A stretch of DNA of 64,000 bases from Arthrobacter sp. UKPF54-2 (GCF_007858535.1 NZ_CP040174.1:124001-188000); one strand, 5' to 3'. Positions 46,888-57,034 are shown, numbered from the stretch's first letter. Notes: generated from the sequence alone by a model not told the origin. Program-made: numbers and translations.

Positions 46888-46945
46888 TCAGGGCCACTCC
46901 CGCCGCCGTGGACCGCGTCCGGGGCCGCGGAGGGCCCCGCGCGGG

Positions 46946-49690
46946 TCAACCGATGCGGGCGCTGGCCGCCGGTCCCGAGATGACATCTTTGAGCTCCGAT
47001 CGGCTGGCGACATGGAGTTTTGCGTACACCTGGTACAGGTGGCCCTCGACTGTGCGGACCGAGACGTGCATCTGTTCGGCGATCTTGCGGTTCGAGATTC
47101 CGGCGGCGGCCCGGACGGCGACTTCGCACTCCCGGGCGGTCAGGGTGGAGGTGGTCAGCGAGTGAAGGCCGTTTTTCGGGCTGCCGAACCGGTCGTCCAG
47201 GGACTGTTCGGTGCGTTGGGAGACACGGAGCGCAATCCGGTTTCCGGCTTCGTTGGCGCAGTAGACGGCGCGGCGGGCCACATCCCGGGCGAACACCGCG
47301 TTCCCCGAGGCGTCGGCGTCCCTGGCAACGGCCAGCAGCTGCTCGCTGGCGCAGTCCTTCACACCGTCGGCCAGCCGCAGGCAGAGCAGGGCGAACTGCC
47401 CGGTCACCCGGCCGGCGAGGCCGGCGAGCTTCTGGCACAGCTGCCGGTCCCCGAGCCTGGCCGCGGCGGACAGGAAGAGCAGCGCGGTGGCCGTGGCGCC
47501 GGCGTCGGCGTCGGCGTCCGAATCGGTGACGAGGCTGCGGATCGCCGCGGGCCGCTGGCCGAGTTCGGCCAGCGCGCACAGTTCGAAGTACCGGGTCATC
47601 CGGTCCACCAGCCAGGGGCTGGCCAGCTGGGGCTGTCCCGCCTCGGCGAGCAGCAGGCTGGCCCGTTCCTCGTCCCCGGCGAGTCCGGCGGCGTAGGCGC
47701 AGGCCGCCGTGGCCAGTCCGGACAGGGCATCGGGGTCCTGCATCCGCAACTGCCACATCCCGGCCTCGAGCCACGGGCCGGCGGCCTCCAGGTTGCCGGC
47801 GTGCAGGTCGATCACGCCTTGGACGATCTCGAACATCCCGCCGAGGCGCGTCTGCGGCTCGGCGGTGCCCGACGTGGCCGTGAGGAAGGCTGACGCCTCG
47901 CGGAACTTCGCCGAGAGCAACATCAGCAGCAGGAACCTCCCCCTGATCTCACGGACGGCCCGGTCGGACATCGGCACGGTGGAGGCCGCGGCTACGACCT
48001 GCTTGCCCAGGGCCATGGCCCCAAGGACGTTGCCGGTGACGGACATCGCCTCGCAGAAGATGCTGGCGGTCAGGAGCCCGGTTTCGGTTCCCAGCTCGGT
48101 GTCCATCCCGGCCTGCACGGCCAGGACGTCGGCGTAGCGGCCCTCGAAGGCTGCCAGTTTCACCTCGGCCAGCCGCAGCTGTTCCCGGGCCGGCTCCAGT
48201 CCCTCCGCCTCGTCCGCGGCGGGTCCGTAGAGACGGTCGCGGACCACGTCCAGCCTGGCCCGGGCACCGGCCGCGGTGGCGGCGCTGCGCAGGTCCAGGT
48301 CCACCCGCAGCAGCTGCAGGGCAACCCACTCGGCCAGCGGGCGCCCGGCGCCGCCGGAGCCGTCGGAGCTGTCAAGGTTATGGAGCAGTCGCCGCGCGGA
48401 TTCGTCGTTGTTGACCCCCAGCTGGGCGTGCACGGATTCGATGGCGACTCCGGCGAGCGCCTCGCCGCCGTCGATTTCGTGGATAAACCGCAGCGCCGAG
48501 GTTGGATCCGAGGCGTTGTTGGCCAGGTGGGCGGCGGCCAGGGCGGTGGCGGAGCTGATCTGTTCCCCGCAGTCCAGGGCCCACGCGACGTCGGCGGAGC
48601 CGGTGGGTTCGCCCGGGTCAGTATCGGCCAGCACCGCGGTCAGGCGGCGCCGGAGCTCGGCGCTGCGGCCCGGCGGGACGACGCTGGCGACGATCGCGGC
48701 GGTCACCGTGTTGGCGACGCTGACCATGGGCGGGTGGTCGTGGCTGACCTGGATCAGCGCCCGCTCCTGCAGGTTGTCCATGTCCTGCGGGTTGAAGATC
48801 CGCATGAGCGTCTGCAGCGGCACCGCGCCGGCGAGGGAGAGGAGTTCAAAAACATCGCGCTGGCCGGGGCTGAGCCGGTTCAGCCGCGCTTTGACGACAT
48901 CGCGCACTTCCCCCGTCAGGGCGATGGAGCGGCCGCCCTGGACCCATGCGCCCTCCTGCCGCACGATCGTGCCGAGCTTGATCTGTTCCCGGGCCAGGGA
49001 ATGCAGGAACAGGGCGTTTCCGCCGCTGGCACTCCAGAGCGCGCGGGCAGCCGTGTGGGAAAAGTGGCCGCCGTATTCCTGGTTCAGCGTGGCGGCCGTC
49101 TCGGCGAAATCGAACGGCTCCAGGTCCACGCGGCGGAGCAGGTCATCCTTCCAGAGCCCCATGATGTCGCCGCCCACATGGGGCAGGTCAACGCACGCGG
49201 CCAGCAGGGTCACGTGGCCACCGGCGCTGAGCTGGGCGACCATCATGCAGGACAAGTCATCCAGGTCGTGGGCGTTGTCCACGAACAGGACAATGGCGCG
49301 CCCCTGGGCTTTGGCGTGCAGGAGCTGGGTGAGACCGCGCAGCACCATCAGCGGGTGTTCCAGATGGGAGGCGTCGAGGTCGTTGAGCAGCACACTCAGT
49401 GCGCCGTACGGGAGTTTGGATGAAATGGAACTGCCCCGGACCTGGACAACCAGGTAGTCGTCGCCGAGTTGCTCAAGGGTGCGCTGGGCGATGAAGGATT
49501 TTCCGGCCCCGTGCTCCCCCACCAGGACGACGCCGCAGCCCGATCCTGAGGTCAGGGTTTCAAGGACGTCCGCCACGATGTGCTGGCGGGTAAAGGGTTT
49601 TTCCTGCCGCCCCTGCGGGGGGCGTTGCGCTGGTGGAATCGCGTCCGTTTTGCCGCTGCCCGCGGGCACGCCGGCTTCTTGCTGAAACAT
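46946..49690 (-). CDS. LAL-type LuxR-family regulator (third of four)
   Basis: 914 residues. Walker A GEHGAGKS (58-65), LPYGALSVLLNDLD (93-106), Walker B VLFVDNAHD (134-142). A ~650-residue helical region with no recognised domain follows, then the GerE HTH at the C-terminus: LTARECEVAVRAAAGISNRKIAE and VRTVEGHLYQVYAKLHVASR. The ATG at 49690 is preferred over an in-frame TTG at 49711; GAAGG lies ~11 nt upstream. It has its own 225-bp upstream region carrying two AAGTAGT and two TACTCG words. Ligand and targets unknown. Confidence 0.92.
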   Translation of the reverse strand: MFQQEAGVPAGSGKTDAIPPAQRPPQGRQEKPFTRQHIVADVLETLTSGSGCGVVLVGEHGAGKSFIAQRTLEQLGDDYLVVQVRGSSISSKLPYGALSVLLNDLDASHLEHPLMVLRGLTQLLHAKAQGRAIVLFVDNAHDLDDLSCMMVAQLSAGGHVTLLAACVDLPHVGGDIMGLWKDDLLRRVDLEPFDFAETAATLNQEYGGHFSHTAARALWSASGGNALFLHSLAREQIKLGTIVRQEGAWVQGGRSIALTGEVRDVVKARLNRLSPGQRDVFELLSLAGAVPLQTLMRIFNPQDMDNLQERALIQVSHDHPPMVSVANTVTAAIVASVVPPGRSAELRRRLTAVLADTDPGEPTGSADVAWALDCGEQISSATALAAAHLANNASDPTSALRFIHEIDGGEALAGVAIESVHAQLGVNNDESARRLLHNLDSSDGSGGAGRPLAEWVALQLLRVDLDLRSAATAAGARARLDVVRDRLYGPAADEAEGLEPAREQLRLAEVKLAAFEGRYADVLAVQAGMDTELGTETGLLTASIFCEAMSVTGNVLGAMALGKQVVAAASTVPMSDRAVREIRGRFLLLMLLSAKFREASAFLTATSGTAEPQTRLGGMFEIVQGVIDLHAGNLEAAGPWLEAGMWQLRMQDPDALSGLATAACAYAAGLAGDEERASLLLAEAGQPQLASPWLVDRMTRYFELCALAELGQRPAAIRSLVTDSDADADAGATATALLFLSAAARLGDRQLCQKLAGLAGRVTGQFALLCLRLADGVKDCASEQLLAVARDADASGNAVFARDVARRAVYCANEAGNRIALRVSQRTEQSLDDRFGSPKNGLHSLTTSTLTARECEVAVRAAAGISNRKIAEQMHVSVRTVEGHLYQVYAKLHVASRSELKDVISGPAASARIG

Positions 49691-49765
49691 GGGAGAGACC
49701 TTCGCAATCAATGTTTAACCAGTGATAGGTCAACGCTAGGGACCGGCCGCGGCGAAGGCATCCGT

Positions 49766-49858
49766 AAGTAGTACTCGATTGCCAGGCGGGTACGGCGCGG
49801 GTGCCTACGCGGCTGTACTCGGATTCCGCCGGCCTCCCGGGACCGCGGACCAAGTAGT
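49766..49858. promoter_or_regulatory. Repeated AAGTAGT / TACTCG words upstream of the third LAL gene
   Basis: AAGTAGT occurs at 49766-49772 and 49852-49858. TACTCG occurs at 49772-49777 and 49816-49821, each followed by an ATT. The first pair overlaps as AAGTAGTACTCG. The words recur near the other LAL genes (ACTACTT at 44121, CGAGTA at 44078, AAGTAG at 55436). They lie in the 225-bp space between two LAL genes and may be operators of a LuxR-type protein. Inferred from recurrence only. Confidence 0.5.
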
Positions 49859-49915
49859 CACCGACGGACTTCGAGTGCTCCCGGCCGTAGTGCGCCGGGG
49901 CCGGGCAGGCAACAC

Positions 49916-52642
49916 CTACTCCTCGGCCATCCGGCGGAGTTCCTCGCGCCCCTTGACGTTCAGCTTGGCGTAGCTGCGGTACAGGTGGCCCTCTACGGTG
50001 CGGACGGAGACCTGCAGATCGGCGGCGATCTGCCGGTCGCTCAGGCCCCGGACCGCCAGCGCCACGATGTCGCGTTCCCGGCGGGTCAAGAGCCCGAGGG
50101 TGTCGTCCTGGCCGGCGGGTTCATCCCCGGGAGCGCTGTCGGCACGATCACGGCACCGCTGCCGCTGGGCCGCGGCCATCCGCTCCCGCAGGCTGTCTCC
50201 GGCGGCATGGTAGGCAGTGGCGGCGTCACCGTACGCCAGCGCTGCGAAGCCCCACAGTTCGGCTTCCTCGCAGGTCTTGGCGGCGTCGAGCAGCTCGCCG
50301 GGGAGCCCGGTTCCGATCGCCGCGGCGTACCCGCAGATGGCCCCCGCCCGGCGTCCTTCCAGTTCTGGTTTGAGTTCGCGCAGCCGCACCGCGGCCTCCG
50401 TGTCGCCGAGGGCCAGCCGGAGGGTCAGCGAATCGAACTCCAGTCCCGCGGTGTTGCCGTCGCCGTCGGGGTTTCCGAGCCGTTGCAGTTCCTCCGCCGC
50501 GCGGCGGTAGCCGCCGAGCCGGGCCTTGCCGTACACCACGGCCATGGCGGCGAGGGCGCGCAGGTAGCGGGAGACGGGCGGGCGGGCGGATTCGTAGTCC
50601 GCCAGGAACCCGGCGGCCTTTTCCGTGAAGCCGGCGTCGGCGGCGGCGGCAAACGCCATCGCGGCGGTCAGCGAGAACAGCTGCTGGGGGTCGGCCAGCC
50701 GCAGGGCTTCGAGGGCTGCCCGCAGCGTGCGTTTGGCCTCGGCGGCCCGGCCCTGGTAGAGCAGCACGATCCCGGCGGCGGTGTGGACGCCGCCGCCGAA
50801 GGTGATCAGGCTGGGCCCGAACCCGGCCACGAAGCCCTCGAGCAGGCTGTCCGCGGCGTTCCAGTCCCCGCCGTGGATCGCCGCCGTGACGGCGCGGACC
50901 ACCAGGAAATCGGAGAGGAAGTACAGTTCGTCGTGTTCGGTCCCGGCCGCCTGCAGGGCGGCGGCGGCCACCGTGTAGGCGCTCTCCGGCTTCCCCGCAA
51001 CCAGCAGTTGTTCCGCTTCCAGCGCCAGCCCGAAGGCCCCCTCGAGGTTACTGGCCGGCGGCTGCCCCTCGTCCGGACCGGCCGCGCCGGCAGCGTCCGC
51101 GTCCCCGGCGAGGGCCAGGACCATCGCGCGGATGGTCCGCACCCGCTCCCGCGTCGCGGCGAGGATGCCCTCGGCGTCGGCGGGGTTGTCCGCGGCCAGC
51201 CGTTCGCCGGCGCGGAGCAGCGCCTCGGCGCGCTGCATGATGTCCGCCGGGGTGTGTCCGAGCGCGGAGAGGACCGCCGCCCACAGCAGCGAGCCCGTCA
51301 GCAGGCTGTCCACGGTGCGTCCCTTGGCGAAATCCACCTCCAGGATGTCCCGTGCCGCCGCGTGGTTGGAGGTGTTGTAATACGTCCGGGCGATCACCGC
51401 CCGGGCCGTGATCTGCAGTTCAGGGTCCTTGACCTGCGCGGCCGCCTTGCGGGCAAGTTCGTCTTCGAAGAGCCTGCCGGCCAGGATCGCGGCCCGGAGC
51501 AGCTGGCGGTCTTCGACCTCGACGCCGCATTCCATCGACCAGCTCACCTGCCGCAGGAGCCCCTCGGCCGAGGCGGGTTCCCGGTCCATCAGCCGCAGCA
51601 GGCTCTGGCGGAGCTGCAGGCTGCGTGCGGGGGAAACCAGGTTCCGCAGCGTGTCGCCGTAGACGGTGTGCCAGAGCCGCAGTTCGGGCTCAGACCCCTC
51701 GGAGATGCGGAGGAGTTCCTGTTCGACCAGCCCCGCGACGGTGGATTCGTCCACCATGGCCTCGATCAGGGCCTTGGACACCGGCTCGGCCAGCGCCACG
51801 AGGTTCAGTGCCTTGCGTTCGTCGGCGGGGCGCCGGAGCAGCTGGCGGCGGACGACGTCGGTGAGCCGTTCGCCGTGGCTGTTCAGCGGCCGGGCGAGCA
51901 GCCACACCCCGTTGCGCTGGAGCAGGGTGCCGTCGCTGATCGCGTCGTCCACCAGGCAGCTCAGCAGCAGCGGGTTGCCGCCGGAGGCCTCCCACAGAAC
52001 CTCGGCGACATTGGGCAGGACCTGGCGCCCGAGCCGGTGCGCCAAGGCTTCGGTCGTTTGCTCCCGGGTGAGCGGGCGCAGGTCGTGGCGTTCGGCGATG
52101 CCCTCGAACCAGAGCTGCAGGAGTGGCTCGGGCAGGCCAGGGCGGGCCGCCGCGCCCACCAGCAGCTTGGCCCAGCCGGCGGCGGCGAGTTCCACCAGCA
52201 CCCCCGCCGTTGCCTCGTCCAGGTCGTGGGCATCGTCGACAATCAGCAGCAGCGGCTTCTGCGTTGTCCGCCGTTGCCCTTCCAGGTAGCTCCAAAAGGT
52301 CCGGAGCACGGCCAGTTGGGAGGTGGCGTCCTCCACGGGCAGGTCCACGATGAACGGCGCGAGCACGCCGTAGGGCACGTGGCTCAGCGCCGGGCTGCCG
52401 TGCAGACGCACCGGGGTCACCTGGCCGCGGAGCTCCTCGGCCACGGCCTCCATCAGCTGCGATTTGCCGATTCCGTGGTCACCGAGCAGCAGCACGGCCC
52501 CGTGCGTGCCGCCCTGGAGTGCCTCCACCGCGGATGCGAGGTCTTCCGAGCGTCCGGCCAGGACACCCTGCCGGGCTTCGCCGGGAGCGGCTGCCGCTGC
52601 GGCTGCGGCTGTGCGGACCCTAGATGAGTCCAAGCAGATCAC
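49916..52642 (-). CDS. LAL-type LuxR-family regulator (second of four)
   Basis: 908 residues. After a poly-Ala N-terminus (~11-19): Walker A GDHGIGKS (54-61), VPYGVLAPFIVDLP (89-102), Walker B LLLIVDDAHD (131-140). It has the standard long helical middle, and the C-terminal GerE HTH: LTRRERDIVALAVRGLSDRQIAA then VRTVEGHLYRSYAKLNVKGR. GTG at 52642 is the only reasonable start I see. It overlaps the 3' end of the first LAL gene by 23 bp, so translation of the two is coupled. Ligand and targets unknown. Confidence 0.9.
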   Translation of the reverse strand: MICLDSSRVRTAAAAAAAAPGEARQGVLAGRSEDLASAVEALQGGTHGAVLLLGDHGIGKSQLMEAVAEELRGQVTPVRLHGSPALSHVPYGVLAPFIVDLPVEDATSQLAVLRTFWSYLEGQRRTTQKPLLLIVDDAHDLDEATAGVLVELAAAGWAKLLVGAAARPGLPEPLLQLWFEGIAERHDLRPLTREQTTEALAHRLGRQVLPNVAEVLWEASGGNPLLLSCLVDDAISDGTLLQRNGVWLLARPLNSHGERLTDVVRRQLLRRPADERKALNLVALAEPVSKALIEAMVDESTVAGLVEQELLRISEGSEPELRLWHTVYGDTLRNLVSPARSLQLRQSLLRLMDREPASAEGLLRQVSWSMECGVEVEDRQLLRAAILAGRLFEDELARKAAAQVKDPELQITARAVIARTYYNTSNHAAARDILEVDFAKGRTVDSLLTGSLLWAAVLSALGHTPADIMQRAEALLRAGERLAADNPADAEGILAATRERVRTIRAMVLALAGDADAAGAAGPDEGQPPASNLEGAFGLALEAEQLLVAGKPESAYTVAAAALQAAGTEHDELYFLSDFLVVRAVTAAIHGGDWNAADSLLEGFVAGFGPSLITFGGGVHTAAGIVLLYQGRAAEAKRTLRAALEALRLADPQQLFSLTAAMAFAAAADAGFTEKAAGFLADYESARPPVSRYLRALAAMAVVYGKARLGGYRRAAEELQRLGNPDGDGNTAGLEFDSLTLRLALGDTEAAVRLRELKPELEGRRAGAICGYAAAIGTGLPGELLDAAKTCEEAELWGFAALAYGDAATAYHAAGDSLRERMAAAQRQRCRDRADSAPGDEPAGQDDTLGLLTRRERDIVALAVRGLSDRQIAADLQVSVRTVEGHLYRSYAKLNVKGREELRRMAEE

Positions 52643-55382
52643 TCCGCGAGGACACTCCGAGCTTCGTGAATACCTGGTACAAGTGCCCCTCCACTGTCCG
52701 AACCGAGATGCCCACTTCCAGGGCGATGTCTTTGTTGGAAACCCCGTTGCCAGCGAGCGCCGCGATTTGCCGCTCCCGCTCGGTCAGCAGCGGACCCTTG
52801 TTGCGCGGAACGACCGGCAGGGCCGGGACCGAGTCGGACAAGGATTCCAGCATGCTGTGCGCTGCCGTGGCGCTGCCGGCCAGCCCTGCGGCCTTGGCAA
52901 AATCGAAGGCGAGGGCCGCGCACCTGGCCTGGACGGCGTCGAGCTCCAGGGCGGCGGCGAGCTCCGCCGCTTCGAGCATGGTCACGGCGTCCTTTTTGCG
53001 GCTGCCGACCGCCACCACCCGGGACAGCTCCGCCAGCGGGCCCTCCCGCAGCGCGGCGATCTCCTCCAGGAACTGGAAGTCCTTGACGGTGCCGTTGACG
53101 GTTGCGCCGAACATACTGATGCCGGCCAGGGTGTAGAGCCCGTTCCGGAAGTGCCGCTCGGCGGCGTGGACCAGCCGGTCCTTCGCGTCGGGGTCGCCCA
53201 GCCACCGGGAGGCCATGTCCATGCAGAACTCCGCCGAACTGCTGACGACAAAGCGCGCCGGGCCATCCGCGGACCGGGCACGCTCCAGGTAGACGGTGGC
53301 CTGCACGGAGTTCCCCATCTGTGCGTAGGCAAAGGCGGTGGCGGCGTAGGCCTGGCGCAGCGCGTGCAGGCTGGTCCTGACTTCCAGCTGGGCGATCGCG
53401 GCCAGCAGCGGGTCCAGTGCCAGGTAGCCGCGGCCGGCATACACGTAGGCGAGTCCGACGGCGAGGTCGGTGGCGGCGCTGCCGGAGTGCAGGCCGTGCC
53501 CGGCGCGGCCGCTCGCGTCCTTGAGCATGTCGATGCTCTGGCGCCACTGGCCGGAGAGCAGCAGGACATTAAAGGAACGCCAGGCGAAGTTCTCCCTGAT
53601 CCGCGGGACGTTGGCCCATTCACCAAGCCGTCCGCCGATGTCCCGCATCAGCGCCCGGGCCTGCAGTTCCTTGCCCGTCAGGCACAGGGCCTCCATCAGG
53701 ATGATCGAGGTGCGCAGCCGGTGCACCGGGTCGATGGCGTCAGTATCGGCACTCGATGCGGCGGCGAGCCGGTCCATCATCGGCTCGTAGTCGCCGATGA
53801 AGGACAGGTAGTTGAACTCGCTGAGGTCAAGGCACAGGCCGGCGCGGGCCAGCGCCGCGGCGTCGGCGTCGGCGTCGGGGTCACTGTCCGCCTTTTCGCG
53901 GCGGAACTCCTGCAGCCGCAGGCGGGCCTGCCGGATCAGCTCCGGGACCTTCCCGCTGCGGTCCTCCAGCCAGGCCATGCAGTCAGCCTTGGCCGCGATC
54001 AGCTCGGCAAAGGCCTCGGGGGCGAGGGCATTGATCTGCGCCTCGGTGACGTCGTCGAGGGCGGACATCGCCTGCAGCGGCAGGCCCAGCTGCAGGTACG
54101 CGGCGGCTTTCTGCAGCTGCCCCCCGGGCCATTCGCTGTCGCCCGGTGCGATGCTCCCGGCGCATTTGAGCGCGAATTTCGGGTCGAAGAGGCGGACGGC
54201 TGCCTGGGCGGCAGCCAGTGCGTGGGCAGGCGCCAGCTCGGCGTGGCAGTCGTGGGTCCACGCCGCGTAGGCGAGCAGGTCCTCCACGGTCAGTTCCCCG
54301 AGTTGGTGGACCTGGTGGCCGGGGACCTTGTCGCGCAGTTCGAGCCGCCGTTCCACGCTGAGCCAGTTCCGCACGATGTCGCCCAGGTACCGGTCACCGA
54401 GCGTCACGAAGTGCCGGTCGGTGCGGTCGACGACGATCTGCCCCGCCTCCTCCATGTCCGCGATCAGTCCCGGCCCGTACATTCTTGCCAGCCGCGACAG
54501 CGACATGCTGCGGGCGCAGGAGAGAACCTCGATGACCTCGCGCGCCTCGGGCGACTCCCGGGCGTAGCGCGCCCTGACGATGTCCTCCAGCGCGGTTTTG
54601 CCCTCCAGCACCACCTCGTCGAGAAGGGTCCAGACCGAACCGGAGAGCACGAGGTTGCCGCGTTCGATCTGCTCGGAGACAACGGCCTGCAGGAGGGTGG
54701 GGCTGCCGCCGACCAGCTCGTGCATCTGGGTGGCCAGGGCGGTCGACACCCGGTGCCCGAGTGCCGCCTGGAGCACCTCGCGGGTTTCGATCTCGGTCAT
54801 GCCGGCGAGCCGGACCTCGGCGAGCTGCCCGGAGGTGATGAGCCAGTAGAAGTCCGGCGGAAGATCGGTGGCGCGCTGCGCGGTGGCGATCAGCCGGGCG
54901 GTGCCGGTCTGCAGCAGGTTCAGCAGCACCCCGGTGCTTTGCTCGTCGAGGGAGCCCGCATTGTCCACCAGGATCACGCACTTGCGTCCCGCCGCGTCGT
55001 TGCGGATCAGCGAGGTGATCCCGTGCAGGATCGCCGTCGGCGAGCCGAGCGAGCTCTGCGGGAGGCGGGCGAGGGTGAACGCGAGGCAGCCGTAGGGGGT
55101 GGCGGCGCCGGGGCCGGAGGTGCGCAGCTGCAGGCTGTAGACGTCGGGGCCGAAGCCGGCGAGGGCGCTGCGGCCGACGAGGGATTTCCCGACGCCGCGG
55201 TCCCCGGTGATGACCACGCCCATGCTCTCGGGCGCGGTGAGGGCAGACCGGACACGGTCGGCGTCTGCGCCGCGGGCCAGTCCTGACCACGCGTGTCTGT
55301 TCACCGGCCCCGCGGCGTGCTGATCTTCGGCGGGCGCCAATGTAATGGAAACATTCCCCCAGCCCAGCGAATCCCTCGACAT
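52620..55382 (-). CDS. LAL-type LuxR-family regulator (first of four)
   Basis: 920 residues. Walker A GDRGVGKS (60-67), TPYGCLAFTLARLP (95-108), Walker B VILVDNA (136-142); the canonical second Walker B acid (DD) is DN here, as also in the third copy. Helical middle region, then GerE HTH: LTERERQIAALAGNGVSNKDIAL and VRTVEGHLYQVFTKLGVSSR. ATG with AAAGGAA upstream. It begins the four-gene run; the 141-bp region between it and pth is presumably the run's promoter. Ligand and targets unknown. Confidence 0.92.
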   Translation of the reverse strand: MSRDSLGWGNVSITLAPAEDQHAAGPVNRHAWSGLARGADADRVRSALTAPESMGVVITGDRGVGKSLVGRSALAGFGPDVYSLQLRTSGPGAATPYGCLAFTLARLPQSSLGSPTAILHGITSLIRNDAAGRKCVILVDNAGSLDEQSTGVLLNLLQTGTARLIATAQRATDLPPDFYWLITSGQLAEVRLAGMTEIETREVLQAALGHRVSTALATQMHELVGGSPTLLQAVVSEQIERGNLVLSGSVWTLLDEVVLEGKTALEDIVRARYARESPEAREVIEVLSCARSMSLSRLARMYGPGLIADMEEAGQIVVDRTDRHFVTLGDRYLGDIVRNWLSVERRLELRDKVPGHQVHQLGELTVEDLLAYAAWTHDCHAELAPAHALAAAQAAVRLFDPKFALKCAGSIAPGDSEWPGGQLQKAAAYLQLGLPLQAMSALDDVTEAQINALAPEAFAELIAAKADCMAWLEDRSGKVPELIRQARLRLQEFRREKADSDPDADADAAALARAGLCLDLSEFNYLSFIGDYEPMMDRLAAASSADTDAIDPVHRLRTSIILMEALCLTGKELQARALMRDIGGRLGEWANVPRIRENFAWRSFNVLLLSGQWRQSIDMLKDASGRAGHGLHSGSAATDLAVGLAYVYAGRGYLALDPLLAAIAQLEVRTSLHALRQAYAATAFAYAQMGNSVQATVYLERARSADGPARFVVSSSAEFCMDMASRWLGDPDAKDRLVHAAERHFRNGLYTLAGISMFGATVNGTVKDFQFLEEIAALREGPLAELSRVVAVGSRKKDAVTMLEAAELAAALELDAVQARCAALAFDFAKAAGLAGSATAAHSMLESLSDSVPALPVVPRNKGPLLTERERQIAALAGNGVSNKDIALEVGISVRTVEGHLYQVFTKLGVSSRSDLLGLI

Positions 55383-55523
55383 CTAGTTTCCTTTGTACCG
55401 CTTTGCGGACGGCAAACCCGTCTCCGTCCGCCTAGAAGTAGCGTAACCCTATCCCCCGACAAGAGAGTAGACAGATCATAGCGGCACAGCGGACGCTTGG
55501 AAAGGAACCAGCGACGGCGCCTG
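55383..55523 (-). promoter_or_regulatory. Upstream region of the LAL run
   Basis: 141 bp between the first LAL gene and the pth stop. AAGTAG (55436-55441) and GTAAC (55442-55446) lie next to each other, and GAGAGTAG at 55463-55470. The AAGTAG word is one base short of the AAGTAGT seen upstream of the third LAL gene. It must contain the promoter of the run. Region is less GC-rich than surroundings. Confidence 0.45.
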
Positions 55524-56111
55524 CTACGTCGCCTTCGCGGGGTGGAACTTCTGCTGGGCGGCCTGCAGCCCGTCGCGGACCAACGCCTCGACGGCGTCGG
55601 CAGCGGTGTCAATCAGGAACGGCAGTTCCTTCTTCTCCGCCGTCGCGAAGTCCCGCAGCACAAAGTCGGCGGTGTCCATCCGGCCCGGCGGCCGGCCCAC
55701 CCCGACGCGGACCCGCAGGTAGTCCTTGGTGGCCAGCGCCTTGGAGATGTCGCGGAGGCCGTTGTGGCCGCCTTCGCCGCCGCCGATCTTCAGTTTGACC
55801 GTATTAAAAGGAATGTCGATCTCGTCGTGGACGGCAATGACGTGGGCGGGGTCGACGTCATAGAACTTCGCCAGCGCGGAGACCGGGCCGCCGGAGACAT
55901 TCATGTAACTCAGCGGCTTGGCCAGCACCACCCGCGGGCCGCCGATGCCCAGTCTGCCTTCGAGGACCTGGGCGCGGGACTTGTGCGACTTGAAACCGCC
56001 GCCGACCCGGGCCGAGAGTTCATCGAGCACCATCTGGCCGACGTTGTGCCGGTTGTGGGCGTACTCGGTGCCCGGATTGCCGAGGCCTACGATCAGCCAG
56101 GTGTCGGTCAT
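55524..56111 (-). CDS. pth: Peptidyl-tRNA hydrolase
   Basis: 195 residues. Releases tRNA from stalled peptidyl-tRNA. The family signature is complete: [21 protein letters not shown] with catalytic His22, then [46 protein letters not shown] and FVLRDF. The frame is open to 56204, but the ATG at 56111 has AAGGATGG upstream and starts where the family does. It is the last of the rplY-pth pair; core gene order is typical of actinobacteria. It is also the boundary to the accessory LAL/polysaccharide island. Confidence 0.97.
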   Translation of the reverse strand: MTDTWLIVGLGNPGTEYAHNRHNVGQMVLDELSARVGGGFKSHKSRAQVLEGRLGIGGPRVVLAKPLSYMNVSGGPVSALAKFYDVDPAHVIAVHDEIDIPFNTVKLKIGGGEGGHNGLRDISKALATKDYLRVRVGVGRPPGRMDTADFVLRDFATAEKKELPFLIDTAADAVEALVRDGLQAAQQKFHPAKAT

Positions 56112-56221
56112 GGGTCCATCCTTCTCATGGGCGGCGGGCAGGGGGTCGGGCAGGGCGGCGGGCGCGGAGACGACGGCGGCCGGGCCCCATCGGGACCCGG
56201 CCACCTGAGAATACGCCGGAA

Positions 56222-56851
56222 TTACTCGGCTGCAGCCTCGGAGGACTCTTCGCCTTCCGCGGCTTCGGCGGCCGGGGCAGCCTCTTCCGTGGTCTCTTCT
56301 TCTTCGAGGGCGATTTCAACGGCCTCGGAGATGTTCACGACCAGGGCGTCGGCGTCGGCCAGCAGGACGGTGCCCTTCGGCAGCACGACGTCGGAGGCGT
56401 GGATGTGCTCGCCGGCGGCGCGGCCTTCGATGCTGACCTCGACGGCGGTCGGCAGGTGGGTTGCCTCGGCCTCGAGCGAGATGGTGGTCATCTCGAGGTT
56501 GTGCACGTTGCCCGGGGCGACATCGCCGGTGACGTGCACGGGGACGTCGACGGTGACCTTTTCGCCCTTGCGGACGGTCAGCAGGTCGAGGTGCTCAACG
56601 ATCTGCTTGATCGGGTTGCGCTGGATGTCCTTGACCAGGGCCAGGTGCTCTTCACCGTTGATGTCCAGGGACAGCAGGGCGTTGGCGGTGCGGACGGCCA
56701 GGGTGGTGGCCTTGGCCGGCAGGGTGATGTGGATCGGCTCGGCGCCGTGGCCGTAGATGACAGCCGGGATCTGGTTGGCCATGCGGGCGCGGCGGGCAAA
56801 ACCCTTGCCGAATTCGGTGCGTACTTCTGCTGCGAGCTTCTGCTCAGCCAT
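56222..56851 (-). CDS. rplY: 50S ribosomal protein L25 (Ctc form)
   Basis: 209 residues. N-terminal L25 domain ([32 protein letters not shown]), which binds 5S rRNA, and the C-terminal TL5/Ctc beta domain ([22 protein letters not shown] segment, [22 protein letters not shown]). The last ~30 residues are an acidic Glu/Ala tail ([20 protein letters not shown]), common in actinobacterial Ctc proteins. AGAGGAG 9 nt before the ATG. It precedes pth on the same strand by 110 nt. Confidence 0.95.
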   Translation of the reverse strand: MAEQKLAAEVRTEFGKGFARRARMANQIPAVIYGHGAEPIHITLPAKATTLAVRTANALLSLDINGEEHLALVKDIQRNPIKQIVEHLDLLTVRKGEKVTVDVPVHVTGDVAPGNVHNLEMTTISLEAEATHLPTAVEVSIEGRAAGEHIHASDVVLPKGTVLLADADALVVNISEAVEIALEEEETTEEAAPAAEAAEGEESSEAAAE

Positions 56852-57034
56852 GGAAATCTCCTCTGGGACGAACGGTGTTCAGCAAGGGCGGAGGTCTGTC
56901 AGCGACCTTCAACGCCGGGCGGCCGGGCCGCCCCTCAGAAGGGAGATTCAGACCCAGTCGATTACGGAGACCAGCAGTCCGGCTGTCACAGCCGGCGCTC
57001 TCCCTCGCCAAGGTATCGGATCGAGTTTAGCAGT

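Noticed and set aside
49560..49853. 97-codon frame at the start of the third LAL gene
   Set aside because: It overlaps the ATPase N-terminus in another frame, has no ribosome site and no family pattern.
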